From Mesorhizobium sp. WSM3862 (GTDB taxonomy: Bacteria; Pseudomonadota; Alphaproteobacteria; Rhizobiales; Rhizobiaceae), in assembly GCF_002294985.1 (NCBI RefSeq), contig NZ_NSGE01000003.1:496001-560000 (forward strand): a DNA stretch of 64,000 bases, read 5' to 3'. The notes under the pieces are model-generated. The model was not told where the DNA came from. It was given only the letters and a program-made list of their open reading frames with translations, and made no database searches. The translations under genes and the position numbers were made by a program. This document shows, one piece after another, positions 32,440 to 40,842 of this stretch; the first letter of the stretch is position 1, and each line of letters opens with the position of its first letter.

Positions 32440-35400
32440 ACTTCTTCATCCACCGCCCGATCTTCGCATCGGCGATCGCCATCATCATGGTGCTCGCCGG
32501 TGCGATCGCCTATTTCCTGCTGCCGGTCTCGCAGTTCCCTGACATCACGCCCCCGCAGGTCGTGGTCAGCGCCCATTATCCAGGCGCCAGCGCGCAGGTG
32601 GTGGCCGATACGGTCACCACGCCGCTGGAGCAGCAGATCAACGGCGTGCAAGGCATGACCTATATGTCGTCGACGAGCTCGAATGACGGCTCCTCGACCA
32701 TCACCATCACATTCGACGTCGGCTATCCGCTGAGCACGGCGGCCGTCGACGTCCAGAACCGCGTCTCGCAGGCCGCATCCTCCCTGCCGGCCATCGTCAA
32801 CCAGGGCGGCGTCACGATCAAGAAGCAGAACCCGAACTTCGTTCTGATCGTCGACCTCACCTCGCCCGACGGCTCGGTCGATCCGGTGGCGCTGAGCAAC
32901 CTCGCCTATCTCCAGGTCGTCGATCCGCTGAAGCGGCTGCCCGGCGTCGGCGACGTGCAGATTTTCGGCGAACGGCGCTATTCGATGCGCGTCTGGCTCG
33001 ATCCGGACAAACTGGCCAATCTCGGCATCACCGCCGTCGATGTGCAGAACGCCATTTCCGAGCAGAACGTGCAGGTGGCGGCGGGCAAGATCGGCCAATC
33101 GCCGGCGCCGGCCGGCACCGCCTTCGAGATGCAGGTCAATGCGGTCGGCCGTTTGAGCGACCCGAAGGAATTCGGCGACATCGTCGTGCGCGCCAACTCG
33201 CAGAACGGCTCGCTCGTGCGTCTGCGCGACGTCGCCCGCATCGAGCTCGGCGCGCTGCAATATTCGTCATCGGCCTTCTTCGGCAAGGACCCGACCGTGG
33301 TGCTCGCCGTCTACCAGATGCCCGGCTCCAACGCGCTCGACCTGCAGCAGCGGGTCAAGGACAAGATGCAGGAATTGTCGGCGCGCTTCCCGAAGGGCGT
33401 CCACTACGCCATGCACTACGATACGACGCGCTTCGTCTCGGCCTCGATGCATGACGTGCTGATCACGCTCGGCGAAGCGCTGGTGCTGGTGGTGGCTGTC
33501 GTCTTTATCTTCCTGCAGAGCTGGCGCACCACCATCATCCCGACCATCGCCATCCCGGTGTCGTTGATCGCGACGCTGGCGGTGATGTACATGCTGGGCT
33601 TCTCGCTCAATATGCTCTCGCTGCTCGGCATGGTGCTGGCGATCGGCCTTGTCGTCGACGACGCCATCGTCGTGGTCGAGAACGTCGAGCGACAGCTGGA
33701 GGCCGGCCTCAAGCCGCTCGCCGCGACGCGCGCGGCGATGGCCGAAGTGACTGGCCCAATCATCGCCACCACCGCGGTGCTGATGGCGGTGTTCATCCCG
33801 GTCGCCTTCATCCCCGGCGTTTCGGGACGGCTCTACAACCAGTTCGCGCTTACCGTTGCGATCTCGGTCGGCATCTCCGCCTTCAACTCGCTGACGCTGA
33901 GCCCGGCGCTGAGCGCCGCGTTCCTGCGCCATCGCGGCGAAACGCAGTTCGTGCTGTTCCGCTGGTTCAATGCCGGCTTCGACTGGCTGTCGCATGCCTA
34001 CGCGCATGGCGTGCACATTCTGATCCGGCTGCGCTGGGCCATGCTCGGCCTGTTCGCGGCGGGCCTGGTCGCCACCTATTTCGTCTGGCAGAAGCTGCCC
34101 TCGACCTTCCTTCCGGTGGAGGATCAGGGTTATTTCTTCGTCGTCATCCAGCTGCCGGACGGCGCTTCGCTGGAGCGCACCGACGCGGTGGCGCAGAAGG
34201 CGCGCGACATCCTGCAGAACACGCCCGGCGTCGACATCGTCGGCTCGATCAGCGGCCTGAACTTCCTTACCAGCGCCGCGCAGTCGAACTCGGCGGTGGA
34301 GTTCGCCATCCTGAAGCCGTGGGACGAACGCGGGCCAGACCAGAACGCATCGAAGCTGGTCGCCGAGGTGCGCAACAAGTTGCTGCAGATACCGGAGGCG
34401 TTTGCGCTCTCCTTCGATCCACCCTCGATCCCGGGCCTCGGCACGACCGGCGGCTTCGAATTCCAGGTGGAAGACCTTTCGGGCCGCGGCAGCGCCGCGC
34501 TCAACGAGGTCACGCAGGCGTTGATCGCGGAAGCACGCAAGCAGCCGGAGCTCAATCCGCAGCAGCTGTTCTCGTCCTTCTCGACCTCGACGCCGCAGTT
34601 CAACTACGACCTCGACCGCAGCAAGGCGAAGCTGCTCGGCCTCAACCTGCCCGACGTGTTCAACACGCTGCAGATCTATCTCGGCTCGCTCTACGTCAAT
34701 GACTTCAACCTTTTCGGCCGCACCTTCCGGGTGACGATCCAGGCCGACAAGGACGCGCGTGGGAACGCGAACGACATCTCGCGCCTCTACGTGCGCAATG
34801 CGTCCGGCGGGATGGTGCCGCTGAGCACACTGGGCAAGCTGGTGCCGATCGTCGGTCCCGAGACGGTGCCGCATTACAACAACAATGCATCCGCCCTCAT
34901 CAACGGCGGCGCGGCGCCGGGCTTCTCGTCCGGACAAGCAGTCGCAGCCATGGAGCGGGCGGCGGCAAACGTGCTGCCGCGGGATTTCGGCTATGAATGG
35001 ACCGGCATCACCTATCAGGAGCTCCAGGCCGGATCGATCGCCTCGATCGTGTTCGGCCTGGCTATCGTGTTCGTCTTCCTGATCCTGGCGGCGCAGTATG
35101 AAAGCTGGGCGATGCCTTTCATGGTGCTGCTTGCCGTGCCGCTCGCTTTGTTCGGCGCCTTCGTCGTGCTCTTGCTGCGCGGCATGCAGATCGACGTCTA
35201 CTCGCAGATTGGCTTCGTCATGCTGATCGGCCTGGCGGCGAAGAACGCGATCCTGATCGTCGAGTTCGCCCGACGGCGCCGCCAGGAAGGCCTGACCATC
35301 GTCGAGGCGGCGATGGAAGCCGCGCGGCTGAGGCTGCGGCCGATCCTGATGACCGCCTTCGCCTTCATCCTCGGCGTGCTGCCGCTGATGTTCGCGACCG

Positions 35401-35627
35401 GCGCGGGCGCCGCCAGCCGGCAGTCGATCGGCACCACCGTCTTCGGCGGCATGATGGCGGCGACGATCTTGTCGCTGGTCTTCGTGCCGGTCTTCTATGC
35501 GGTGATCGAGAAGCTGCGCGAGCGCGGCGGTGAGAGCGAACCTGCCGCGGGGCCTCACCATGCCCCGCACCAACAAGAGATTGAACCGACCGCCGAGCCC
35601 GTCCGGCTCGCCCAGGCGGCCGAGTAG
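32433..35627 (+). CDS. RND multidrug efflux permease (HAE1 family, AcrB/MexB-like)
   Basis: This proton-driven inner-membrane pump of a tripartite efflux system is 1064 residues, the normal size. It starts MVNFFIHRPIFASAIAIIMV and has two large periplasmic loops and 12 membrane helices. The TM4 proton-relay pair is present in GLVVDDAIVVVENVERQLEA. The repeat-related GLAAKNAILIVEFARRRRQE lies in the second half, with GAGAASRQSIGTTVFGGMMA near the end. It is coupled to the small upstream gene and followed by the periplasmic adaptor gene, an order opposite to most acrAB-type operons. No outer-membrane channel gene lies nearby, so a shared TolC-like protein is presumably used. Confidence 0.96.
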   Translation: MVNFFIHRPIFASAIAIIMVLAGAIAYFLLPVSQFPDITPPQVVVSAHYPGASAQVVADTVTTPLEQQINGVQGMTYMSSTSSNDGSSTITITFDVGYPLSTAAVDVQNRVSQAASSLPAIVNQGGVTIKKQNPNFVLIVDLTSPDGSVDPVALSNLAYLQVVDPLKRLPGVGDVQIFGERRYSMRVWLDPDKLANLGITAVDVQNAISEQNVQVAAGKIGQSPAPAGTAFEMQVNAVGRLSDPKEFGDIVVRANSQNGSLVRLRDVARIELGALQYSSSAFFGKDPTVVLAVYQMPGSNALDLQQRVKDKMQELSARFPKGVHYAMHYDTTRFVSASMHDVLITLGEALVLVVAVVFIFLQSWRTTIIPTIAIPVSLIATLAVMYMLGFSLNMLSLLGMVLAIGLVVDDAIVVVENVERQLEAGLKPLAATRAAMAEVTGPIIATTAVLMAVFIPVAFIPGVSGRLYNQFALTVAISVGISAFNSLTLSPALSAAFLRHRGETQFVLFRWFNAGFDWLSHAYAHGVHILIRLRWAMLGLFAAGLVATYFVWQKLPSTFLPVEDQGYFFVVIQLPDGASLERTDAVAQKARDILQNTPGVDIVGSISGLNFLTSAAQSNSAVEFAILKPWDERGPDQNASKLVAEVRNKLLQIPEAFALSFDPPSIPGLGTTGGFEFQVEDLSGRGSAALNEVTQALIAEARKQPELNPQQLFSSFSTSTPQFNYDLDRSKAKLLGLNLPDVFNTLQIYLGSLYVNDFNLFGRTFRVTIQADKDARGNANDISRLYVRNASGGMVPLSTLGKLVPIVGPETVPHYNNNASALINGGAAPGFSSGQAVAAMERAAANVLPRDFGYEWTGITYQELQAGSIASIVFGLAIVFVFLILAAQYESWAMPFMVLLAVPLALFGAFVVLLLRGMQIDVYSQIGFVMLIGLAAKNAILIVEFARRRRQEGLTIVEAAMEAARLRLRPILMTAFAFILGVLPLMFATGAGAASRQSIGTTVFGGMMAATILSLVFVPVFYAVIEKLRERGGESEPAAGPHHAPHQQEIEPTAEPVRLAQAAE

Positions 35628-35641
35628 GATTGGAGACCAAC

Positions 35642-36796
35642 ATGCGTAAATGGAAAATCGCTTTGGGAACGGCGGTCGCGCTGGGCGCAATCTCGGTGGC
35701 AAGCGTGCACCTGCTCGACATGGGCAATCTCAGCCTCAGCGCCAGCACGGCGGGCGCGGCACCTGCGCCCAAGGCGTTCGTCATGCCGGTCCCGGTGGTG
35801 AACGTCGTCAAGAAGACGCTGCCGATCTATCTCGACTACGCCGCGCGCGTCGAGCCGATCCGCAACATCACCCTGCAGGCGCGCGTGCCGGGCTATCTGC
35901 AGGAGCAGACGGCGCAGGACGGCAGCGACGTCAGGCAGGGCGACCTGCTTTACCGGATCGCGCCCGAGGACTACCAGGCAGCGCTCGACCAGGCGAAGGC
36001 GCAGGTGCAGCGCGACGCGGCAGCGCTCGAATACGCGCGGTCCAATCTGGGCCGTGGGACCGACCTTGCCAAGGCCGGGTACCTCGCGAAGGACAGCTTC
36101 GACCAGCGCACCAGCAACTTGCGCACGGCCGAAGCCGCCCTCGCGGTCGACCAGGCGGCGGTGCGGACGGCCGAGCTCAATCTCGGCTATGCCGAGATCA
36201 AGGCACCGTTCTCCGGACGGATCGGCCGCAACCAAGCCTCGGTCGGCACCCTGGTGAGCGTCGCCGGCACGGTTCTCAACACGCTGGTGCAGCTCGACCC
36301 GATCTACGTCACCTTCAATCCGAGCGAGACCGACCTCGTCCAGATCGAGCAGGCGAAGGCCAACGGTCCGATTGCGGTCGACGTGCTGTTGCCCGGTGAG
36401 ACCGAGCCCAGCCAGAAGGGCCAGCTCACCTTCATCGACAACACGATCGATCATTCGACCGGCACGATCACCGCGCGGGCGACGATCGGCAACGCCAAGT
36501 TCGCGCTGCTGCCCGGGCAGTATGTGCGCGTGCGGCTGCATGTGAAGGAGCAGCCCAATACGCTGATGGTGCCGCAGGTGGCGCTGGGTTCCAGCCAGCT
36601 CGGCAAATACCTGTACGTCCTCGGCAAAGACAACACTGTAGACCAGAAGCTGGTGTCGCTCGGCCCGACCGACGGCGATCTGATTTCCGTCACCTCAGGC
36701 ATCTCCGAGAGCGACCAGGTGATCACCGGCAATTTGCAGAAGATCGGACCCGGAATGCCGGTTTCTCCCTTGCCGGAAACGAAACCGGCCAGCTGA
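35642..36796 (+). CDS. RND periplasmic adaptor protein (membrane fusion, AcrA-like)
   Basis: This 384-residue adaptor links the RND pump to an outer-membrane channel. The N-terminal segment KIALGTAVALGAISVASVHL is an uncleaved anchor or signal. The lipoyl halves read ITLQARVPGYLQEQTAQDGS and LNLGYAEIKAPFSGRIGRNQ. They flank an alpha-hairpin (LDQAKAQVQRDAAALEYARS to AAVRTA), and a beta-barrel part follows. There is no lipobox Cys, unlike AcrA. The ATG at 35642 has GGAG 6 bases upstream. It ends the operon, and a strong terminator follows. Confidence 0.94.
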   Translation: MRKWKIALGTAVALGAISVASVHLLDMGNLSLSASTAGAAPAPKAFVMPVPVVNVVKKTLPIYLDYAARVEPIRNITLQARVPGYLQEQTAQDGSDVRQGDLLYRIAPEDYQAALDQAKAQVQRDAAALEYARSNLGRGTDLAKAGYLAKDSFDQRTSNLRTAEAALAVDQAAVRTAELNLGYAEIKAPFSGRIGRNQASVGTLVSVAGTVLNTLVQLDPIYVTFNPSETDLVQIEQAKANGPIAVDVLLPGETEPSQKGQLTFIDNTIDHSTGTITARATIGNAKFALLPGQYVRVRLHVKEQPNTLMVPQVALGSSQLGKYLYVLGKDNTVDQKLVSLGPTDGDLISVTSGISESDQVITGNLQKIGPGMPVSPLPETKPAS

Positions 36797-36820
36797 TAGT
36801 CCCCCATCAGTCCCGGTCCG

Positions 36821-36861
36821 ACGGCGCCCTCGACACCCCACATCGAGGGCGCCGTTTTGTT
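36821..36861 (+). terminator. Intrinsic terminator of the RND operon
   Basis: ACGGCGCCCTCGA (36821-36833) and TCGAGGGCGCCGT (36843-36855) form a perfect 13-pair stem with a nine-base loop CACCCCACA. The run TTTTGTTT follows. It stands 25 bases after the adaptor stop and is the clearest Rho-independent terminator in the window besides that of the sRNA. Confidence 0.9.
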
Positions 36862-36908
36862 TGCGCGCCTGCCATCCGCGAAAAAACGATAGCCATCCTC
36901 TTGTTGGA

Positions 36909-36918
36909 TTGTCGACAA
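36909..36918 (+). promoter_or_regulatory. Candidate GntR operator
   Basis: The perfect palindrome TTGTCGACAA (36909-36918) lies 40 bases before the ATG of a GntR gene. It has the same TTGT-N2-ACAA form as the site at 18504-18513 in front of another FadR-type regulator. Autoregulation and control of the downstream enzyme and transporter genes are likely. Confidence 0.55.
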
Positions 36919-36957
36919 CCTGCTTGTCTTGCAGTCGGTTCATCCGGAGTGGCCCAC

Positions 36958-37638
36958 ATGTCAAAGCTGGATTTCAGTCCGATCGCGGATACGACGCGCA
37001 GGGCCGAAATCGTCGCGCTGCTCAGGCGCGCCATTCTGACCGGCCAGCTGGAGCCTGGGCAGAAGCTCAACGAACTCAGAATTTCCGAGCAGATGCGGGT
37101 AAGCCGCGCGCCGCTGCGCGAGGCGATGCGCGAACTGGTGCAGGAAGGTATCCTGACCAGCATTCCCTATGCCGGAACCTTCGTGGTCGACGTCGCCGCC
37201 AAGGACATCGTCGACGCCTATTCCCTCAACAAGGTGCTCGACGACTTCGCCATCGAGCTCGCCTGGCCGCAGCGCGACCAGCGCTTCTTCGACGAGCTCG
37301 ACCGCCGCCACGAAGCGGTGAAGCAGGCGACCCGGGCGCTCGACACCACGCGCCAGATCGAGACGGCGCTGCAGCTGCACGGGCTGGTCTATGAGTGGGC
37401 CGACAATTCGGTGCTGCTCGAAACCTGGCAGCGGCTGACCAGCCGGCTGCAAATGTATTTCGCCCTGCACCAGCGTGCGCGGAACGAGCCGGTACCGGCC
37501 GAGGACCTGCACGAAACCTATGTGGCGCTGCTCAAGGGCACGGACATGCGCGCCGCCCAGCGCCATGCCCGCGAGCATATCGACAACGATTTCGAAGCGC
37601 TTCTTGCCTATGCGCGCAGCCTCGAAAAGCGCGCATAG
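36958..37638 (+). CDS. GntR-family regulator (FCD/FadR subfamily)
   Basis: The 226-residue protein has the winged-helix signature RAEIVALLRRAILTGQLEPG and VSRAPLREAMRELVQEGILT in residues 14-67. A helical FCD ligand domain contains LQLHGLVYEWADNSVLLETW and a final RHAREHIDNDFEALLAYARS. The ATG at 36958 has CCGGAGTG upstream at suitable spacing. It precedes the enolase-superfamily gene by 39 bases on the same strand and probably regulates it together with the peptide-type transporter. Confidence 0.92.
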   Translation: MSKLDFSPIADTTRRAEIVALLRRAILTGQLEPGQKLNELRISEQMRVSRAPLREAMRELVQEGILTSIPYAGTFVVDVAAKDIVDAYSLNKVLDDFAIELAWPQRDQRFFDELDRRHEAVKQATRALDTTRQIETALQLHGLVYEWADNSVLLETWQRLTSRLQMYFALHQRARNEPVPAEDLHETYVALLKGTDMRAAQRHAREHIDNDFEALLAYARSLEKRA

Positions 37639-37677
37639 AAGGGCGCCTGACAAACCCGCGGACAAACGGATACAAAC

Positions 37678-38781
37678 GTGAAGATCAAGAGCATAAAAGC
37701 CTACCATGTCGTGCAGCCCTTCGTGGACGGGCCCTACCGCATGTCCAAGGGCCGGGTCGCCGACTGTTTCGATGCGGTGATCGTCGCCATCACTTCCGAC
37801 ACAGGCGTGACCGGCTGGGGCGAGATGGCGCCGCTCGGCAATTTCTACTCGGCCGCGTTTCCCGCGGGAACGCGCGCGGGCGTGCCGGAGATCGCGCCGC
37901 ATCTCATCGGCCATGACCCGCGCGGGCTGGCCGGCATCGGCAGGTTGATGGACACGGTGTTTAAGGGCCATCCCTACGTCAAAGCCGCGCTTGACATGGC
38001 TTGCTGGGATCTCGCTGCCCGTGCGGCCGACGTGCCGTTGGTAGCGATGCTCGGCGGCCGCGAGAGCGAGACGGCGGAACTTTACCGGGTCGTGACCCAC
38101 GGCACGGTCGACCACATGGCGGCACTTGCCAAGCGCATCGTTGCCGAAGGCTACCATCGGCTGCAGGTCAAGGTCGGCGGCAATGTCCGTGACGATATCG
38201 AGCGCGTGAGCGCCGTCGCATCAGCCGTGCCGAAGGGCACGGTGATCTTCTGCGACGCCAATGCCGGCTGGACGCCCTACCAGGCGCGCCAGTTCGCCGA
38301 CGCCACGCGCGGCATCGACTACACATTCGAGCAGCCCTGCACGACGATCGCGGAGAATATGTCGGTGCGCCGCATGCTCGACAAGCCGATGGTGCTCGAC
38401 GAGTCCGTCACCTCGCTGGGTGAGATGCTGGAAATCCAACGCCTAGGCGCAGCCGATGGGCTGACGCTGAAGATCTCGCGCCTCGGCGGCGTGACGCAGA
38501 CGCGGCTGATCCGCGACGTCGCCGTCGATCTCGGTTTCATGATCACCGTCGAAGACACCGGCGGCGCGGAGATCGACACCGCCGCGATGGCGCATCTGTC
38601 GCTGTCGACGCCGGAAGAGCGCCGTCTGCATGCGATCGCCTTCCACGAATGGGTGACGGTGCGCACCGCCTCCAACAAGCCGCCGGTCGCGGGCAGCCGC
38701 ATGGGCATTCCCGACGGCCCCGGGCTCGGCATCGACGTGGTGCCGGACCTGCTCGGCAAGCCGTTCTTCGAGATCGGCTGA
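37678..38781 (+). CDS. Mandelate racemase / muconate-lactonizing family enzyme
   Basis: This 367-residue enolase-superfamily enzyme abstracts a proton next to a carboxylate. The capping domain begins VKIKSIKAYHVVQPFVDGPY. The barrel carries metal ligands in FCDANAGWTPYQ (Asp), YTFEQPC (Glu) and LDESVTS (Asp and Glu), and the opposite-face Lys in LTLKISRLGGVTQTRL. The usual KxK on the second strand reads QVKVGG here, with Gln in the first position. Overall the sequence resembles the proline-betaine/hydroxyproline-betaine epimerase and cis-3-hydroxyproline dehydratase branch, but the substrate is not certain. Start is a GTG with a weak ribosome site. A peptide/opine-type ABC importer follows and may supply its substrate. 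Confidence 0.88.
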   Translation: MKIKSIKAYHVVQPFVDGPYRMSKGRVADCFDAVIVAITSDTGVTGWGEMAPLGNFYSAAFPAGTRAGVPEIAPHLIGHDPRGLAGIGRLMDTVFKGHPYVKAALDMACWDLAARAADVPLVAMLGGRESETAELYRVVTHGTVDHMAALAKRIVAEGYHRLQVKVGGNVRDDIERVSAVASAVPKGTVIFCDANAGWTPYQARQFADATRGIDYTFEQPCTTIAENMSVRRMLDKPMVLDESVTSLGEMLEIQRLGAADGLTLKISRLGGVTQTRLIRDVAVDLGFMITVEDTGGAEIDTAAMAHLSLSTPEERRLHAIAFHEWVTVRTASNKPPVAGSRMGIPDGPGLGIDVVPDLLGKPFFEIG

Positions 38782-39107
38782 GATGAAGATCGGAAGCAGC
38801 GCGGCAACGCCTATCCGGCTAGCAGGCTTTTCGCTGACCTGAACTGGGAGATCGCCAAAAGGAAAGGAGACCGGCAAATACCGAATAGAGGCGGCCACGA
38901 TTTCGATCGGGGCTGCGAGCCCGAGCTAGGCATGCATCAAGAAAATCTGACTTTTCCGCTTCAAGGAGCGGATGGACCGGACCAAACTGCATGTTACAGT
39001 TCGTTCGACCGAATTCTTGACGATGGCCGGGACCGGAGAACTCCACGGAATGTCGTCAACCGAAATGCACTCGCCAACCACAAGAACTGGGGAAAGGGTT
39101 TAGACCC
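38782..39107 (+). other. Intergenic region before the peptide-type ABC operon
   Basis: These 326 bases contain no convincing gene, tRNA or strong terminator. A candidate promoter with a -35-like TTGACG lies near 39017, and a weak GGGG-type ribosome site precedes the ATG at 39108. I saw no clear palindrome longer than eight bases here. Confidence 0.5.
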
Positions 39108-40772
39108 ATGAGCAAGAACTACCGCGTTCTCGATCTCATCCGGCGCAACCGCACGCCGCTTGAAAATCACCTCATTGACGGGCTCATCGACGGCCGCGTC
39201 AGCCGCCGCGATTTCGTGCGCCACGGCAGCCTACTCGGCCTGTCGCTGCCGCTTCTCGGCCGCATCGGCATGGCCGCCGGCTTCGGCGCGGCGCCCTCGC
39301 TTGCCCGCGCCCAGGGCGCGCCGGGCGCCACCATCCGCGTCGGCAGCAGCGTGCCGGCCGCCGCGATCGACCCGGTCACCATCGCCGACGCCGGCGGCCT
39401 GCTCGTCATGCAGCAGGTCGCCGAATTCCTCTGCGTCGACGGCCCCGACCTGGTGCTCAAGCCGGCACTCGCCGAAAGCTGGAAGCCGAATGCCGATGGC
39501 TCGGTGTGGACCTTCACGCTGCGCAAGGGCGTCAAGTTCCACTCAGGCGGCGAGATGAAGGCCGAGGACGTTGTGGCCAGCATCGACCGGCTTGCCGATC
39601 CCGCCAACTCCTCCAACGCGCTGTCGGTGTTCAGCGGCATCCTCTCAAAGGGCGCCAGCAAGAAGGTCGACGACTACACGGTGGAATTCCACCTCGACGC
39701 GCCGAACGGCAACTTCCCCTATATGCTGTCGTCCGACAACTACAACGCCGTCATCATCCCGGCAAGCTACAAGGGCGATTACGAAAAGAGCTTCGACGGC
39801 ACCGGGCCGTTCAAGCTGGAGAAGTACACGCCCAAAGTCGGCGCCTCCTTCGTTCGCAATGAGAACTACTGGGGCGAAAAGGCCCTGCCGGAGCGCACCG
39901 AATTCACCTTCTTCACCGACATCCAGCCGCAGATCCTAGCGCTACAGGGCGGCCAGATCGACATCATCAATCAGATGCCGGTGCTGGCGGGCGTCGCCGT
40001 CCTCAACGACCCGAACGTGAACGTCATCAGCCTGAAATCGTCGGCGCATCAGCAACTGCATCTACGCTGCGACGACGGTCCGATGAAGGACCCGCGGGTA
40101 CGCCGCGCCATCGCGCTCAGCATCGATCGCAAGAAGTTGGTCGCCGGCCTGATGAAAGGCCGCGCCCAGGAAGGCAATGACGGCCCGTTCGCCGGGGTCT
40201 ATCCGTCGACGGACACCAGCGTGCCGCAGCGCGAGCAGGACATCGCGCAGGCCAAGCAGCTGATGGAAGCGGCCGGCGCCGGCAAGGGGTTCAAAATAAC
40301 GCTGACCACCGAGCGCTATCTGGAAATCCCCGAATACGCGCAGCTGATCCAGAACTGGGTCAAGGAGATCGGTATCGAGCTCGAGCTCAACATCCTCGAC
40401 CAGAGCGCGTATTACGGCGATGCGGTGTTCGGCAAATCGAACTGGCTGGATTCGGTGATGGGCATCACCGACTACGGCCACCGCGGCGTGCCGAACGTCT
40501 ATCTCGCGGCGCCATTGAAGAGCGAAGGCACCTGGAATGCCGCGCATTTCAAGAACAAGGACTATGACCAGCTGGCGACCAGCTATATCGCGGCCCTCGA
40601 CCTCGAGGCGCAGAAGGCTGCTGCCGGCAAGATCCAGAAGCTGCTGCTCGAGGAAACGCCGGTGATCTTCGGCTATTTCTACGACTACCTGACTGCGACG
40701 GCGAAAGGCGTGGCGGGCGTGCAGCCCACCGCCATGTCGCAGCTGTTCCTCGAAAAGGCTTCGAAAGCCTGA
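39108..40772 (+). CDS. Tat-exported substrate-binding protein (family 5, peptide/opine type)
   Basis: The 554-residue exported binding protein belongs to the DppA/OppA/NikA family. The N-terminus carries a twin-arginine signal (VSRRDFVRHGSLLGLSLPLL, ending near ARA-QGAP at about residue 70), so it is exported folded. Family-5 blocks follow: LAESWKPNADGSVWTFTLRK (binding core), GTGPFKLEKYTPKVGASFVR and DPRVRRAIALSIDRKKLVAG. It is the first gene of a four-gene importer. The ligand may be a peptide, opine or betaine-like molecule, given the enolase-superfamily enzyme upstream. Confidence 0.94.
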   Translation: MSKNYRVLDLIRRNRTPLENHLIDGLIDGRVSRRDFVRHGSLLGLSLPLLGRIGMAAGFGAAPSLARAQGAPGATIRVGSSVPAAAIDPVTIADAGGLLVMQQVAEFLCVDGPDLVLKPALAESWKPNADGSVWTFTLRKGVKFHSGGEMKAEDVVASIDRLADPANSSNALSVFSGILSKGASKKVDDYTVEFHLDAPNGNFPYMLSSDNYNAVIIPASYKGDYEKSFDGTGPFKLEKYTPKVGASFVRNENYWGEKALPERTEFTFFTDIQPQILALQGGQIDIINQMPVLAGVAVLNDPNVNVISLKSSAHQQLHLRCDDGPMKDPRVRRAIALSIDRKKLVAGLMKGRAQEGNDGPFAGVYPSTDTSVPQREQDIAQAKQLMEAAGAGKGFKITLTTERYLEIPEYAQLIQNWVKEIGIELELNILDQSAYYGDAVFGKSNWLDSVMGITDYGHRGVPNVYLAAPLKSEGTWNAAHFKNKDYDQLATSYIAALDLEAQKAAAGKIQKLLLEETPVIFGYFYDYLTATAKGVAGVQPTAMSQLFLEKASKA

Positions 40773-40799
40773 CGCGAGGGAGCAAGCTTATCCCTGACG

Positions 40800-40823
40800 G
40801 CCGGCTCTCGACGGAGAGCCGGC
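40800..40823 (+). other. Perfect intercistronic hairpin after the family-5 binding protein
   Basis: GCCGGCTCTC (40800-40809) and GAGAGCCGGC (40814-40823) pair perfectly around a GACG loop. No T-run follows; the next bases are TCCAATAGGAG, which contains the ribosome site of the permease. It is therefore more likely an RNA-stability or expression-step hairpin than a terminator. Confidence 0.7.
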
Positions 40824-40842
40824 TCCAATAGGAGTATTCGCC

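Noticed and set aside
33267..35702. Open frame of 811 codons on the minus strand opposite the RND pump
   Set aside because: It is antisense to a textbook RND permease, with His/Gln/Arg-rich low-complexity sequence and no ribosome site or known domain.
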